DNA of 64,000 nt from Neurospora tetrasperma FGSC 2508 (taxonomy: Eukaryota; Ascomycota; Sordariomycetes; Sordariales; Sordariaceae). Numbering within the stretch: position 1 is the stretch's first letter; each line of letters starts with the position of its first letter. This document shows positions 12,601 through 23,886 of the stretch, piece by piece. The notes beneath the pieces were generated by a model. That model saw only the letters and a list, made by a program, of their open reading frames with translations, was not told the origin of the DNA and made no database searches. The stretch spans positions 1,883,115-1,947,114 of the forward strand of contig NW_009799099.1 in the NCBI RefSeq assembly GCF_000213175.1. Reading direction: 5' to 3'. The position numbers were made by a program, and so were the translations under genes.

Positions 12601-14381
12601 GTTTCTTCATCTCGCTCGTGATTTGAATCTCCGAGTTCTCATCCTTTGCCGACCTGGTAGGACATTTGATTACTTGGAAGCTGTGGTTTCTACACCTGGC
12701 TTCAACTACAATGTTCTTGGGCGTGACGAGTCAACCCCGTCTGATGAGGCTTCCGACGGTTTGTGGGTGGTTCTCGCTTCGCCAGACCAGGATTTGTCCG
12801 CCGTACGTGGACCTGTCGATGTGGCCATCAGGTTTGATCACGAGACAAGGTCAACCAGATTCCCGCCCGGCCTGGTTCCTGTTGTCTTGTCTCTCGTAGT
12901 CTCCTACAGTCTAGAGCATGTTGACCTACAACTCCAGCAGATGGAGCATGAGTTGAGCGATTTGGAAAAGAAAAACGCTCTTACCCTGGCGATTGCCACT
13001 CCAACGGCGAGAAGGCTGTTCGTAAACCCACCAGATGAAGGACATGAACCGCACAAGGCAGCCGAGCTTTTCGCCTGCTTTCTGCAGAACCCCGATCATG
13101 ATCTATCATGGGAGCCACAAGTTCTCCCTGCGGATGTCTTTGATGACTGGTTGAGCTCGCAGAACCGTATGGAGTCGACTCAACATGTACTTCCTTCAAG
13201 AGATGCCACCGGCCGTAAGCGCCACTTGGTAAGTGTCAGAAACCGAAACGTGCCCACCATGGTTATCTTAGGATCAACTCGCTAAACGAAGGGAAAAAAA
13301 ACAGGACGAAGTTGATGCTGGCACGCCCAAGAGAGTAAGGCTTTCTCAGACCCAGACTCCTCGAAACGGCACACCGTCTCAAATGACCGATTTGCTAAGA
13401 AGCACTCTGGAAAAATATCCCGGTAGACCGGCAACACAGTTCATGGAAGTTTCGGTAGAGCAGCTTGAAGCCCTGGCCTTTAAGATCTTCGAACTGGAGT
13501 CGGATCTCGAACGGGAAGCCAGTGATGAGAATCGAACTCGACTGCTAGCCAGGAACCTCGGCGTCGAACTGGCGTCTTACAAGCGCACGGTGGAAGTTCT
13601 ACAACCCAAGTACACTGAAGCCCTGCACGACCGCAGCACCTTCGAGAAGACTTGCAAAAAGGCCGTCGACGAAAACGCTGCAGTACAGAAGCGGCTCGAA
13701 GCCAGCAAACACGACCTAGACACAGCCAAGGCAGAAATGAAAGTCTTGGAAACCAAAATTGCCGACGCCCAATCTCAACTTGCTGATTCCTCCAACCCAC
13801 ACCTAGCCCGTCTCGCCCGCGCCGAGCAGGAGCTAGAGGACACTAGAAGCAAGCTCGCCGCTCTCGAAAAGCGCATGGCCACCGCGACCAACGAGATGGA
13901 GTACAGCCGCTCCGCCTATCAAAACGCCTCCAACGCGCACACGGAGCTGAACAATGAGAACACGGCGCTGAAGCGCAAGATTGAAGAACTCCAGCGCAAA
14001 GCCGACGACAACGTCGTCCGCGTCAATGAGATCAACTCCGACCAGGAGAAGAAGTTCCTAGGCAAACAAAACGACGAGTACCGGGCCATGATTCGTGACC
14101 GTGAGCGCGAGCTGGAAAACGCCCGCGCCGAGCTAAGACATCTCAAGAGCGGCCGCCGCGAGACCCGCCAGGCTAGTGTCCCGCGGAGTCCGCGCACGAC
14201 GACGGGCATCATGAGTCCCAGGACGACGGTCAACCGTAGAGGTGCTGGCAACACGACGGATACGGCGGCAAGTAGTCGGGGCAATAGTCCTGCGCCGGGT
14301 AATGCTAGTGATGGAAACGGGAATGGTGGAGGAAATGGGGGCATAAACTTTAACCCCCGGTGGGGGCACCTTCGTGATTAG
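9615..14381 (+). CDS. Chromodomain protein with Hda2/Hda3-like C-terminus
   Basis: Probably a subunit of a class II (HDA1-type) histone deacetylase complex acting in heterochromatin. Exons: 9615-9658, 9892-10345, 10409-13228, 13305-14381 (1464 residues). The first intron is the least certain; its acceptor at 9891 has a CTGAC branch-point-like motif 15 nt upstream and preserves frame. The N-terminus is basic. A chromodomain occupies about 130-185 (FYSVRRI, YLIDW, DPTWEPAEYV) and is split by intron 2. Residues 190-810 are acidic, Ser/Pro/Gln-rich and look disordered. A globular region at about 815-1090 resembles the Hda2/3 fold (FSFIYEFLHLARDLNLRVLIL, then PGLVPVVLSLVVSYSLEHVD), followed by a long coiled coil at about 1150-1390 and a Gly/Asn/Ser tail. 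Neurospora has heterochromatin chromodomain proteins (CDP series); I cannot say which one, if any, this matches, so no symbol is given. Confidence 0.85.
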
Positions 14382-15383
14382 GGCAAGACGATTAGAAGTC
14401 ACAACCGAAACCGGGGGTCGGAGAGCGAGATCGTTGGGTGCTTGAGGGAAGGAAAGAATGGCTCGGCTGTCGGTTGATTACTGCAGCTGTTTTCCTGGTT
14501 CGTGACAAAGGACCGAGACAAGCCAACGATTGAGATCGCTTCAGGTCAGCTTTCCTTATGTCCTTGACAACGGTGGAATGGTTGGTGAAACGGTTGTTTG
14601 CTTATTGCTTTGTTACCTATTGGCCTTTTTCTTCTTCTTCTTCTTCTTTCTCTCCAGCCGGTAGGAATATCTTTTCACAATACCCATCTCCCTATCTTAC
14701 GGCTCATTAGATCGATTGTTTTCATTGTCCTTTGTATGGTTCAAGGTAACCAGGTTGCATTTGAGGATCGAGGGATGCACATGAAAGAGGTTGAGGCACT
14801 CGGCGCATTGGGGTTACCGTTTTCTAGATACTCACTCAACCTGCTAGGGATAAAGGCAATAAAATCCAGGTAGAACCAGGTATGAAAATCGTGAACCTGG
14901 TCAATTTGAATGAAGAATGGTAACCAGCATCTAGCTTTTGTGAAGTCTACGGTAAACTCATTACAGCCTTTCGAATACATCTATTTTGCTACTTTCTACG
15001 GTCATGGCATGAGATATTCATCGTCCAAACACAATCCGTGACACAACCAACTGTCATCGTATCCAACTCGACAAACAGGTTGAACTCGTTCGATTCCTCT
15101 CTCTAAGGCCCTCTTCGGATATACTACCCCCTTATTTCCTGCAATAGGAGTTCTCTAGGCAAAGAAACATGTATGGTACCAGGGAATTAGCGTATAGTGC
15201 TCTCTCCTATTCATAGGTTCCAAGCACACACGCTCCGCTTTCCCCTTCCACAAACTCCCCCTCCTCTCACCACAATACTCTCATTTCCCCTCTTCTCAAC
15301 TTCCAAAGATGCTGGAAGGGTAATTGATGGATCGTTTGAATGGTGATTCTTATGGCATCTTCTAAATTACGACGGTCCTAAAT
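14382..15383. other. Convergent intergenic region
   Basis: This gap lies between the stops of the chromodomain gene and the cytochrome oxidase gene. A short (TTC)n microsatellite lies near 14629-14650. Nothing else was seen; it presumably holds both 3' untranslated regions. Confidence 0.55.
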
Positions 15384-16389
15384 TTAGTTGGCCTCCTCGG
15401 GGTAGAGGTCCTCCTTGAGGGTGATGCCGAGCTCCTCACGAAGAGGCTTGAGCTCAGCGAGGTACTGCTCGTACTGGCCCTTGTTCTCAACCTTGGCCTT
15501 GATGCCTGTTATGACGGAAGCCCGTCGTCAGCATGGTTCTGGTTCCTGAAAGACCGTTTTGCTGTTCCCTATCCACCCGAGCTTATCGGACACCTTGGTA
15601 TTGACGCATAGGCTGGTCGTCGATGGCTGCGATGTGTGCGGGTTTCGGTGGCGGCAGTGACAAATGTTAGGACGGGGGCTCTTACCCTCGAAGACGCGGA
15701 CAGCGGTGGGGAAGTCGTTGACGCGGCGGGCAGCCTTGAGAGCGGCGGCGAGAACGGAGGGGGAAGGGACGAGATCGTAAGCGAAAGCGTTGTTCAGGTT
15801 GCGCTAATTTCGGTATGCCAGCGTCAGTCACACAGTCTCTTCCTTCCCTTACCCCTACCCAACAAGTTGAATCATTGTTGTCCCTTGATCGATAATGCAA
15901 AAGGTGCGTCGTCGAGTAGGCCGTGAGAGTCGAAGTGAGACGGGAGCATGGAAGGTGGTGCATACCTGAAGCTCGAAAACATCCTGAACGGCATCAAACT
16001 CCTTCTCGTAGCTGTTGGAAAAGGCGCAAGTTAGGAATTGGGGAGTTCACGAGGGCGCATAGAGGTGTTGATGGGGTGGCCCTGGCTGAGGCTGAGGGGG
16101 GGAAGAGTCGGAGGCATCACGTCATAGTGAAGCCGAGCTAGGACAGGCAGGTAGCTAGCTCGGGCCTGGGACTTCCGGGGCTCGGAGAGGTAGCAGCTTC
16201 GCGGCCGGGCTGCCGGGGCAAGACTCACCGGGCAGTGAACTCCTCGAAGGTCTCCTCGTGGTGCTCGGAGCGGAAGCGGCTGGAGGTGCTGAAAAGGCTG
16301 ACGCGGGCGGCGACGGGCTGGGGGCGGGCGACGGCGCGGAAGAGGCCGGCGGAGGGGCCGCGGACGGCAGTGCGGAAGAAGGAGGCCAT
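15384..16389 (-). CDS. COX6: Cytochrome c oxidase subunit VI (mammalian COX5A homologue)
   Basis: This is a nuclear-encoded structural subunit of mitochondrial complex IV on the matrix side. Four exons: 16389-16229, 16011-15966, 15803-15686, 15505-15384 (148 residues). The first about 35 residues are rich in Arg, Ala, Ser and Phe with almost no acidic residues (MASFFRTAVRGPSAG onwards), a typical mitochondrial presequence. The mature part carries the family hallmarks: YEKEFDAVQDVFELQRNLNN, AFAYDLVPSP, AALKAARRVNDFPTAVRVFE and the acidic end LREELGITLKEDLYPEEAN. The length matches fungal orthologues. All three introns keep frame with GTGAGT, GTATG and GTAAG donors. It converges on the chromodomain gene. 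The first intron (217 bp) is long for this window. Confidence 0.94.
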
Positions 16390-19103
16390 TGCGACGGAAG
16401 GACGGAGGGGGCTACTAGAAGATGAGAATTAAGAGCACACGGTAAGAAGCTGGAACTGCGAAGCGAGAAGACCGGGGGGGGGGAAGAAAAGGCAAGGCGG
16501 TAATTGGCGGCGGAGATGGAGAAGTACGCACGTTACGTAGAGGGAGGTACGGTAGCTGAGATGATGGTCTCAATTGATGCTAACGAGGTTGAGGTTCGAT
16601 GGTGTGCGACGTAAATGCTTGTTCAACCCAAGTGGAAGTCTCCGGTATTGCACTGCATCGGACCATTCGAATACTTCGGCTATGTCTTTTCCGGTTAGCT
16701 GACTAGCTGTGTTTTTTCCGCCCTCGAGGTACTCCTGGACAAGCCACTTGGTGGTCAGTGCACAAGCTCCCTAAGCTCACCTTTCCAATTCGTACATGAG
16801 CTTGGTATGCAATTGAACAGACAACAGCCCACTTTTCCGCACCAGTAGTGGCTGAAGTGGCTGAAACATTTCTTTAACTTCATAATGAGGCTGATGTCGA
16901 AGCAACAACGTGGGGTATAACGCCTTCCTGCAGCGATGATGCAACCAGTGTGTGTTGCTCGTGTCGGTCTATGACACAACGAAGTGGTGTCCGTTGTTGC
17001 GGACATTCACTTCAACTCATCGTCGTGTTGATCTTGATATCCCTCGCTTTTTTCCTTAGACAATTCCTAGGATTGGGAACCTTTGAACCAGCAGGCGCTG
17101 GAGATTTACGGATCTACATATCTATCATGGGAAGAAATTGACTGCCAACCAAATGTTTTGAACGGCACATGGTCCGTCATCTCAGCATTCACGGCTTGTA
17201 CACTATGTGTGGGTGGATGAATGATGGGCCGGTCGAAAGCCAGTATGTAGTTCGGAGAGAGTAGAAAACGCGCCTTGAAGCATTGGTGGGTTGGGGTTGT
17301 TGAACAGGCGAGAGCCGCGAGACCTCAAAAAATGGACTCGATTGAATCATTGAACAAACCGAGTCTGTATACCCGCTGGTTAATGTCTTACCGTAGCACT
17401 GGGCCACCCCAAGTTGTGAGCCCAATCGCTGGAGGGCAAACCTTTTACCTTCTCTTATACACACCGTTGGTCCGGGCTCACCTGCGCGTATGAACGTCCT
17501 CGTATCAATTTCTCCACGATATCTCTTCTTGATAATCAAGTTGTGAACGTGCTTCCCCAAACCTCGGCATGGACTCTACTCGTTTGATCAAGAGTTAGCC
17601 CGTTGCGGCCCGACAGTTGACGCCCCGCATGATGAACGAGGTATCCGATGTAGGGGGTTGTAGCTATCTGGTGGACCTTGAACGGCCTAGAAGAGTGTCC
17701 CCAAGTCTCGAGTCAATTATCGATCTCATCCGTGTTTCAACGGGCATGGTGATTTTTGGTAGGACTGACCCCTTTCGATGGAGCCCGCGTTGAGTCGCAC
17801 CGGAACACTCACGAGATACGATTGATGAACCCCAATATGAGATAGCTACACTGCAATCTCATCACGGGCTTCGCCGCGCCCCTCCACGGTCATCAATGTC
17901 ATCAGTTAAGGTCATCGGTCATGAGTGGCAGCCAGCTATTTTGATGTCTTAAGACCCATACCGGTGCCGTACAACTGGATAGTTCGGCACGGCAAGACGG
18001 AGATTCTGGATGTGATTGGGTGGTCAGAGCTGCAATGGCAGATTGGGGGACTTCACATGCAGGAACTGGAAATGAAAAGCCAAGTGTCGTCGAGGCTACC
18101 TTAGGCGCGTCTGGGTGGCTACCCCTTTTCCACTTTGTTGACTACCTATTGCCTGGAACGACTCGCAGTGAGTGCCAGGCACCACTACAGTGCCGTCCAT
18201 GCGGCTGACTACCTTCTATGGTAGAGTGCCATGGCCCGGGGATGGAGACCCGTGCACACGGAAGTACCTGCTCACAGACACGGAAGGAAGGCCTGGGAGC
18301 CTTGCCTCACTCTCAGCTTCCCTGTCCTGTGGTGAAATGGGTGGCGGAAGTTCCAAGTGGTGATACTTGCTTTAACAAGACGTGATTTTTGACTGGTGCG
18401 AGGATGGATGATGGATGCGGCCGCCAGGAACTGTGTACACTTTACATGGATTGGACTTGCGAAGGGCTGAGATTTGGCGGCCTTGCTGTTGGCCACGTTA
18501 GACCTTTTCAAACTGAAGTCTACTAGTGTACATACTGCATCATGTCAACAAAGGTACCTACTTTTGGACTTCTTCCATCAAAATTTGAAGTCATTACAAC
18601 CCACTTTGGGCTATTCATTCACTCGCACCATCGGTAATTCTTCTGTGGACGTCCCTGATACCTGTCAATTCAAATATTTCAAATCTGTGTATAACGCTCG
18701 TTTTTGGATGTAGTCTCGTCGGCATCGTGATCACTGCGACATTCAGAAGCTCACTGTCCGCCTTTCTGCAGAGGTACCACAAGTGGCCGTAACTACTGCG
18801 TGGCCGATTTCTTGGCGGCGGATTCTTGGGGGCCTAATCTCGACCAGTCCAGTCTCCCCCGTGCCCGCCCGCGGATTCCGAGCCTCGAATACAAAAATCT
18901 TGCCGCCTTGGGTGCGTCGCCCGGACAAACACAAGTCCCTGAATTCCGTACGCGGAGCCCCCCCCCCAACCCCCTTAACCCCGTCGCGCGCTCCTGCACC
19001 TCCTCCCGTCCCTATATTGCCTCTTTCCCCCAGCACCCGTCCAGCTCGGCTCTCGATTGTTGCACAACAACTTTGTCAACATCTCTCACTGCGCGCATTC
19101 AAG
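16390..19103. other. Divergent non-coding region between oxidase and elongase genes
   Basis: This 2.7 kb stretch should contain the promoters of the oxidase subunit (-) and the elongase (+). The last 300 bp before the elongase ATG are C-rich and pyrimidine-rich, with a run of C near 18960, and resemble a strong housekeeping promoter and leader. No supported gene, RNA or mobile element was seen in the middle; open frames there are short and lack motifs. Confidence 0.55.
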
Positions 19104-20300
19104 ATGGCGACCGCAAGCCCCGTGTCGTTCCTCGACAGCCTTCCCCGGCCCACCCTCGACCGCCCGTTCGGCATCCATCTATGGCCCATCTTCAGCAAGG
19201 CTTTTGAGGCCGTCGTCGGCTACCCTGCCGAAGACTTCAGATTCGTCCCCGGCCAGACGCCCATGTCCACTCTCAAGGAGACCAGCATCTTCATCGTCAT
19301 CTACTACACCATCATTTTCGGCGGTCGCGAGCTCATGCGCAACCGCGAGCCCTTCAAGCTGCGCACGCTTTTCCTGATCCACAACTTCTACCTGACCGCC
19401 ATCAGCGCTATCCTCCTGGCTCTCTTCATTGAGCAGCTTCTCCCCATTGTCGTTCGCGGCGGCATCTTCCATGCCATCTGCCACATCGACGGCGGCTGGA
19501 CTCAGCCCCTGGTTGTCCTCTACTACGTATGTTGTTGCGGCTCACCGCCTGATGGGCTTTTGGGATCGGCACTAACCTTGTGCAGTTGAACTACCTTACC
19601 AAGTACCTCGAGCTCCTGGACACCTGCTTCTTGTTCCTCAAGAAGAAGCCTCTCAGTATGTTACCGTTAAAGAAGAGAATGTCGCGCGCCGTACAACGAT
19701 TTCTAACATTTTGCAGCTTTCCTCCACTGCTACCACCATGGCGCCACTGCTCTTCTCTGCTACACCCAGCTGATCGGCTCTACCTCCGTCTCCTGGGTTC
19801 CCATTACCCTTAATTTGACTGTTCACGTCGTCATGTACTGGTACTACTTCCAGAGCGCGCGCGGCATCCGCATCTGGTGGAAGGAGTGGATCACCCGTCT
19901 CCAGATCATTCAGTTCATCATTGACCTGGGTAAGCCTTTTTTTTCTCGTTCGCAACGATCTCGTCACCCACGCTAACTCTTTGCGCGTACAGGCTTTGTC
20001 TACTTCGCCTCTTACACCTATTTCACATCGACCTACTTTTCGTGGATGCCCAATGCTGGCAAGTGCGCTGGCGAGGAGTTTGCTGCCTTCTCCGGCATTG
20101 GTATCCTCAGCTCTTACCTTGTCCTCTTCATCTCCTTCTACTTTGCCACCTACAAGAAGGACGGAAAGCGCCCCACTGGTCGCAAGTCTCTCCGCAGAAT
20201 GTCCCAGGCCCCGTTGCCCGACCCTAAGGATATCGTCAGCGCCAAGGCTTCTGGCGCTCGCCCCAGTGGCGCCGCTACTGCCCGTTCTCGCAAGGCTTAA
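19104..20300 (+). CDS. ELO-family fatty acid elongase (3-ketoacyl-CoA synthase)
   Basis: This endoplasmic reticulum condensing enzyme adds two carbons from malonyl-CoA to long-chain acyl-CoA, feeding very-long-chain fatty acid and sphingolipid synthesis. Four exons: 19104-19526, 19586-19655, 19717-19929, 19993-20300 (337 residues). The diagnostic HxxHH box is HCYHHG at 168-173, spanning just after the second intron. It is preceded by the conserved [20 protein letters not shown] block and followed by [13 protein letters not shown] and the QFIIDLGFVYF segment. Multiple hydrophobic helices fit a seven-helix ELO protein. The C-terminus is Lys/Arg-rich (ending ARSRKA), a plausible ER retention signal. 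Length is typical for fungal ELO2/ELO3-type enzymes; sequence alone does not let me decide chain-length class. The ATG follows a pyrimidine-rich leader. Upstream in-frame codons exist back to 18783 but lack family similarity. Confidence 0.95.
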
Positions 20301-23052
20301 ATCGTTGGCTAGATTGCGCAGTTACCGATCCCTCATGGATTGACTTTACCAGAACGCTGTAAAATGCATTCCTGGCTCCAGATTCGTCCACAGACAGCCA
20401 TTGCTGGCTAAGGGTTTACCGCTCGTGGCGAATTTATGACGACGAGGATGCCGTGCCCATGAAGGTACAGGGCCCCAGATTACCTACCGGCGGACGCCTT
20501 CGGTACGATTCACCTCGACTAAAGATATTGTAATGATGACATCTCGATTCATTCACGGGAGTTATGAACGGGGGAACAAAAACAAGAGACGACATGGCTC
20601 GGAAAACTAATGACGATGTATACTTGGGGCAACAGGCTGCAACCGATGGCAAGATATCGGCTTTGTGGCTGGCACGGGTTAGAGGAATGCGTTTATCTCA
20701 TGACACTAATGGGCGGACAAAAAGATCATGTATGACTGGGTTTCTTTTTGGTTGGCAACTATTCTTTCCCCCCTTCTTTAGACGAGAGCAGCTTGGGTGG
20801 GGACCACTGGATATTCTCAACCGGTTCGTCAACTGGGTAGTTTGGGTTGCTCTTGGGCTTTGGGGGCGGGTGATGATGGATGGGCTTTGGAGAGTTCGAC
20901 TCGACACGCGTATGGGTCGTCCGACTTCTTCCTCTACTTCTACTCTTTTCTTCCGCTGTCTTATACTTTTCTTCATCTTGTAATTCCTTTCCCCATGTAT
21001 TATGCACGCGCGGACGGAGGAAGCAAGCCCATGGACGAGCCGGATCAACAAGCCCAGATAGAAACATGCGGAGCATACGGACCTCAAACCTACATAGCAA
21101 ACATAATGTTATTGTTATTGTACAACAAAAGGCTTGCGTCTACGTTTCAGCATTGTTCGCAAAAAACTGTCACTTGATGATTTTGCGGATCATTGTATCA
21201 TATGGACGGGGACGTCGTGGGAGGTCGCGTCGTTGATTGTTAGGGACTGCTCCGTCCTCGATCCAGAAGCCGACCACCCCCTTTGGTTACGCAGCCGTAC
21301 CAGGAAAAGACCAGAAGCTAGACGGCATTTCATCCCACAAAGAACATACCTTTCCATGTTGTATGGTGTTGCGTGGAAAATCACCTTGAGGCGACAGCGA
21401 AAAGCGAGATCCACTCGGTCAAATTCCCTTTATCGTCGCCCAACCCACCGAAGGCCGGAAGGTGGGGCCAGGGATCGGAGCCGAGACGGGACGGCGCGCG
21501 AACGGAATTCTGACGCGAAAAGTGGGTCTGTAAACGGAGTTGAGCCGATCATTGAAGTGGGGCCGCCTTATGAGCCGACCTCCAAAACTTTCAAGTTAGT
21601 GGAACCCCCCCTTTCGGGTAAAACATGCGGCTAACGGCCCTTCCCGGGTAGGCACTAGGCTTAGCAATCGAATGCGAAGTGATGGAAAAGAACATGTTGA
21701 TCTGGTTTGGATATTGATTTCATGGATCTGGTCGACGAGTCTGATGAATCCAGTGGCTAGTACCATAGACCTGATGAATTCCCGATACACTTCAAGTCGG
21801 ACTTCTGGTGACCAAGTACCGCGGAAGGAAAGTATCAAATACAAGCGGAGTTTCCTTGAAGGGAAGCTCGGGAATGGAGTGAGTAATCCTCGGGATACTT
21901 CAAAAAAAAAAAAAAAAAAAAAAAAGGCAAAAGCTGGTCGATATGGACGGCTACCGTATTTATGTAAATCCATCTAGTGCTCCTGGAGTTTAAGATTTGT
22001 CACACTTACTCCCGCCTGCAGTGGCAGGAGTGGTAATCTCTATATACTTACTTATGTCTCATACCTCTGGAAGCAAGTGAAGAAGCTGGACGCTCATGTT
22101 GCAATAAACCTCAGTAACGGATATGTGGAATTGGAAATTGGGGGTAAGTGCTTTGGCGTAGGTGAAGCTCCAAAAGCATCAAGGCCTGGGCCGCCGGGTG
22201 ACCTGTTGCCATTTTGATGTAGATGGTGTATGGATCAGCCTCACTGCTCAATCCTTTCAAAGCTCATTGTCATTGTCAACTTTGTTTTTCTCCAGAAAAA
22301 GCACCTAATCTCTGATTCCAAGCAGATTCCTGGTCGTTGTATCCTTGTGGCGGTGCACTTACGACACCTATGCAATAACTTCAGATTAGGGAGAGGAGAG
22401 AAAAGGTGAAGCATTTCCGTTGTGACTTTTGGTGTTCACGTTCATGATGAAATTTCGACATACATTCTTCCGTGCAGGGCACACACATAGAGCAGTGCAT
22501 CGGCCATCTAGTAGCGACTAAGTGCGTAACATGTTGCCTTCAATCTCATTATGCCATGTTCGGAAAAATGACAGTCAGCTTCACTTCTCGTCTTCCAACG
22601 AGCAACGCAGTATCAAACAATTGCACGATCATTGTTGAAACAACAGAAATGGTGTAAGACTGGGATAGCACAAACGTGGGCGGGACATGAGGTATAAGAT
22701 GAATTTGGTCAAGTCGTCCATGGAAAGTGCCTGACATGTTTCTCTGGTGCTAATATGGCTATCTATGTGGATCCTTAAGGACCACGGTTCGCGCAAGTGC
22801 ACCTTGAAGCAGAGGTCGCTTTCAGAGGTATAGTGGCCGATATATCGGTTGTAGAACCTGCTGCTAAGAATGCCAGTATGTGTATTCATTCATATCAGTG
22901 TTCCGGTTTGCCAAAAGCCAGATAGATGATACTGACGAGCCACATACCGTACTGCAAGTTGGACCGTAAGAACATGGAACACCAGTATCATATGTCTGGG
23001 ACCGCGCTTAGACATCTCTGCGTGCCGATTTGTCTGATTCCTCGCGGAACAT
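20301..23052. other. Long convergent intergenic region
   Basis: This 2.75 kb gap lies between the stops of the elongase and the 277-residue gene. It contains a 24-nt A run at 21902-21925. Open frames (for example 21134-21634) have no recognisable domain and overlap frames on the other strand. I see no gene; the length is unusual for a pure 3' region. Confidence 0.5.
21902..21925. repeat. Poly(dA) tract, 24 nt
   Basis: This is an uninterrupted run of 24 A on the plus strand in the gene-free gap after the elongase gene. Such poly(dA:dT) tracts resist nucleosomes. It could also be the tail of a decayed retrotransposed copy, but I saw no recognisable body upstream and no clear target-site duplication. 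Confidence 0.8.
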
Positions 23053-23886
23053 TCAGTCCTCAATCTCGACAAAACGTCCTTGTGCAGCGTCGAACCGCAA
23101 CCCACGAGGCTTCAACGGCTCGACATGGGCCTTAGCTGGATCAAGCCCGCACAAGGCCAAAATGACCTTGACCGAGGGGTCCTCAGTGTTGATATCGCCC
23201 ACCCAGCCAATTCTACCCTTCTCTCCCACGGGACCGTATGCCACCGCAGCTTGCTGGCGCACCCGCTCCGGATCCCGACCTTCAGGACTCCTAGTAAGTC
23301 TTGCGGCGATGTTCAGGTTTGGATCCTCCTGAGTGGCGTCGGGAACATACCACCTGTGCTCGCTCTTCACACCCGACAGGCACAGCGACTTGACGCTGTA
23401 GGCAGCCTTAAGACCATTCTTGTCGCCAATGTCAAAGTGCGTAGCGTCGCGGATGCCGTCGGCCTGTTCGTTCATCACGACGATGTTGCGCTGGTACATG
23501 CCGGCCTTCCACTCGGGAAGGCCCGAGACACGGAAAAAGTCGTCGAGGTCACCGGGGATGACAAAACACGCCACTTGACCGGTGAGTACAGCGGTGGCGC
23601 CTGTACGGCGCAGGTAAGAGAGGACGTGCTCCCAGAGAGGAAGGTTTTCGGGAAGCGTGAGCGCGGCGTCAGTTAGGACGATGGCGGAGTACGGCTCAGA
23701 ACTCTCGTTGGTGAGGAGACGGGTGAGGGTGGCGGCCTTCTTGACGCGCTGAACAGTAGCCAGCTCGGTCATGGGGGTCAAGAACCGGTTGACAGATTCG
23801 TCATAGCACTCCTGATATTCGAGAGAGACGACGAGAATGCGGGGCTTTGGGGCCGCTTCGGCGTCCAGGTCGACGATGACGGGCAT
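23053..23886 (-). CDS. Conserved-looking protein of unknown function, 277 aa
   Basis: This intronless frame starts at ATG 23886 and ends at 23053. I do not recognise a named family. The N-terminus (RILVVSLEYQECYDESV) and the segment YSAIVLTDAALTLPENLPLWEHVLSYLRRTG read like a Rossmann-like or class I glutamine-amidotransferase-like alpha/beta protein, with alternating hydrophobic strands and helices. This is an impression, not a domain call. TGQVACFVIPGDLDDFFRVSGLPEWK and GRIGWVGDINTEDPSVKVILALCGL are other compact motifs. No signal peptide, transmembrane segment or low-complexity region is visible, so it is likely cytosolic. The upstream frame holds no better start. Codon use (C/G-ending codons) matches the recognised genes here, supporting it as real. 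Confidence 0.85.
   Translation of the reverse strand: MPVIVDLDAEAAPKPRILVVSLEYQECYDESVNRFLTPMTELATVQRVKKAATLTRLLTNESSEPYSAIVLTDAALTLPENLPLWEHVLSYLRRTGATAVLTGQVACFVIPGDLDDFFRVSGLPEWKAGMYQRNIVVMNEQADGIRDATHFDIGDKNGLKAAYSVKSLCLSGVKSEHRWYVPDATQEDPNLNIAARLTRSPEGRDPERVRQQAAVAYGPVGEKGRIGWVGDINTEDPSVKVILALCGLDPAKAHVEPLKPRGLRFDAAQGRFVEIED

Noticed and set aside
9615-14381. Naming the chromodomain gene cdp-2
   Set aside because: Domain content fits an HDA-complex chromodomain protein, but I cannot tell which of the fungal CDP proteins it matches without a search.
21902-21925. Poly(A) tail of a LINE or processed pseudogene
   Set aside because: No recognisable coding remnant precedes the A-run and no target-site duplication could be identified.
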